Assembly: GCA_030267325.1 (NCBI GenBank)
Contig: JAJDJS010000011.1
Coordinates: forward strand, 1 to 64,000
From: Desulfosarcina sp. OttesenSCG-928-A07
GTDB taxonomy: Bacteria > Desulfobacterota > Desulfobacteria > Desulfobacterales > Desulfosarcinaceae
DNA: 64,000 nucleotides
Reading direction: 5' to 3'
Below are positions 63,915-64,000 of the stretch, piece by piece. The notes under the pieces were generated by a model. The model saw nothing but the letters and a program-made list of their open reading frames with translations, made no database searches and was not told the origin of the DNA. The position numbers and the translations under genes are program-made. How positions within the stretch are numbered: the stretch's first letter is position 1; each line of letters starts with the position of its first letter.

Positions 63915-64000
63915 TTACAGAATATACCGGCTCAGATCCTCGTTGTGGGTGATGGCGCCGAGTTTTTCATCCACATAGGCCGCATCAATGGTCAGGGTGG
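63915..64000 (-). CDS. hslU: ATP-dependent protease ATPase subunit HslU, C-terminal end (partial)
   Basis: Only the last 27 or so codons are inside the window. They encode LTIDAAYVDEKLGAITHNEDLSRYIL, matching the HslU C-terminus that docks into HslV (DLSRYIL is near invariant). The gene continues beyond position 64000. It lies just upstream of argB on the same strand. Confidence 0.85.
   Translation of the reverse strand, partial: TLTIDAAYVDEKLGAITHNEDLSRYIL

Overview
The window reads as a chromosomal segment of a Gram-negative bacterium, most likely a deltaproteobacterium of the Desulfobacterales type. That placement is an inference from gene content: two TRAP uptake systems, six acyl-CoA dehydrogenases, sigma-54 control, GatCA-dependent tRNA amidation and a dispersed arginine locus. 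No 16S rRNA or sulfate-reduction gene is present to confirm it.

Left part (1-22.6 kb): an unrecognised protein, a YitT-family membrane protein, a ferredoxin-fused nitroreductase, an aldo/keto reductase, a zinc-ribbon rhomboid protease, RNase HI, a lone CBM48 protein, clpB with a good sigma-70 promoter, a decayed acyl-CoA ligase pseudogene, and a Tat-exported M15-like peptidase. A long minus-strand housekeeping run follows: argH, a lipoprotein gene, dapF, folK, a YHS-domain gene, a transaldolase gene, pgsA, a tRNA-Gly/tRNA-Cys unit with its own promoter and terminator, argS, a SPOR-domain gene, gatC, gatA, a small gene and mutL.

Middle part (22.7-57.2 kb): a catabolic island of about 34.4 kb that separates argG from argH. 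It is bounded by two direct copies of a 62-bp sequence (59 of 62 identical). The right copy runs into an IS3-family transposase remnant, and an ISL3-family remnant lies just inside the left copy. The island has a sigma-54 activator gene at its left edge. Two divergent gene sets flank a 772-bp AT-rich intergenic region that carries two outward-facing sigma-54 promoter matches. The minus set encodes DctPQM and TAXI-type TRAP uptake, an acyl-CoA ligase, an alpha-methylacyl-CoA racemase, a GctAB-like CoA-transferase and three acyl-CoA dehydrogenases. The plus set encodes a 3-hydroxyacyl-CoA dehydrogenase, a biotin-dependent-type carboxyltransferase without its biotin partners, an ethylmalonyl-CoA-mutase-like (MeaA/Ecm) B12 mutase with its MeaB chaperone, an HMG-CoA-synthase-like/DUF35 fusion lacking catalytic residues, an SCP2-type thiolase, a PaaG-like isomerase, a crotonase, an epimerase, three more acyl-CoA dehydrogenases, an SDR and a classical thiolase. 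Together they suggest import and activation of a methyl- or alkyl-branched (di)carboxylic acid, racemisation, B12-dependent rearrangement of an alkylsuccinyl-CoA to an alkylmalonyl-CoA, decarboxylation by carboxyl transfer, and beta-oxidation. In effect this is an ethylmalonyl-CoA-type rearrangement run in the catabolic direction.

Right part (57.3-64 kb): a two-gene ATPase/HNH module resembling the Septu (PtuAB) defence system, degraded gene fragments that include a RhuM-like piece, then argG, a palindromic repeat, argD, a DUF4405-like membrane protein gene, argB and the 3' end of hslU. argF is absent from the window.
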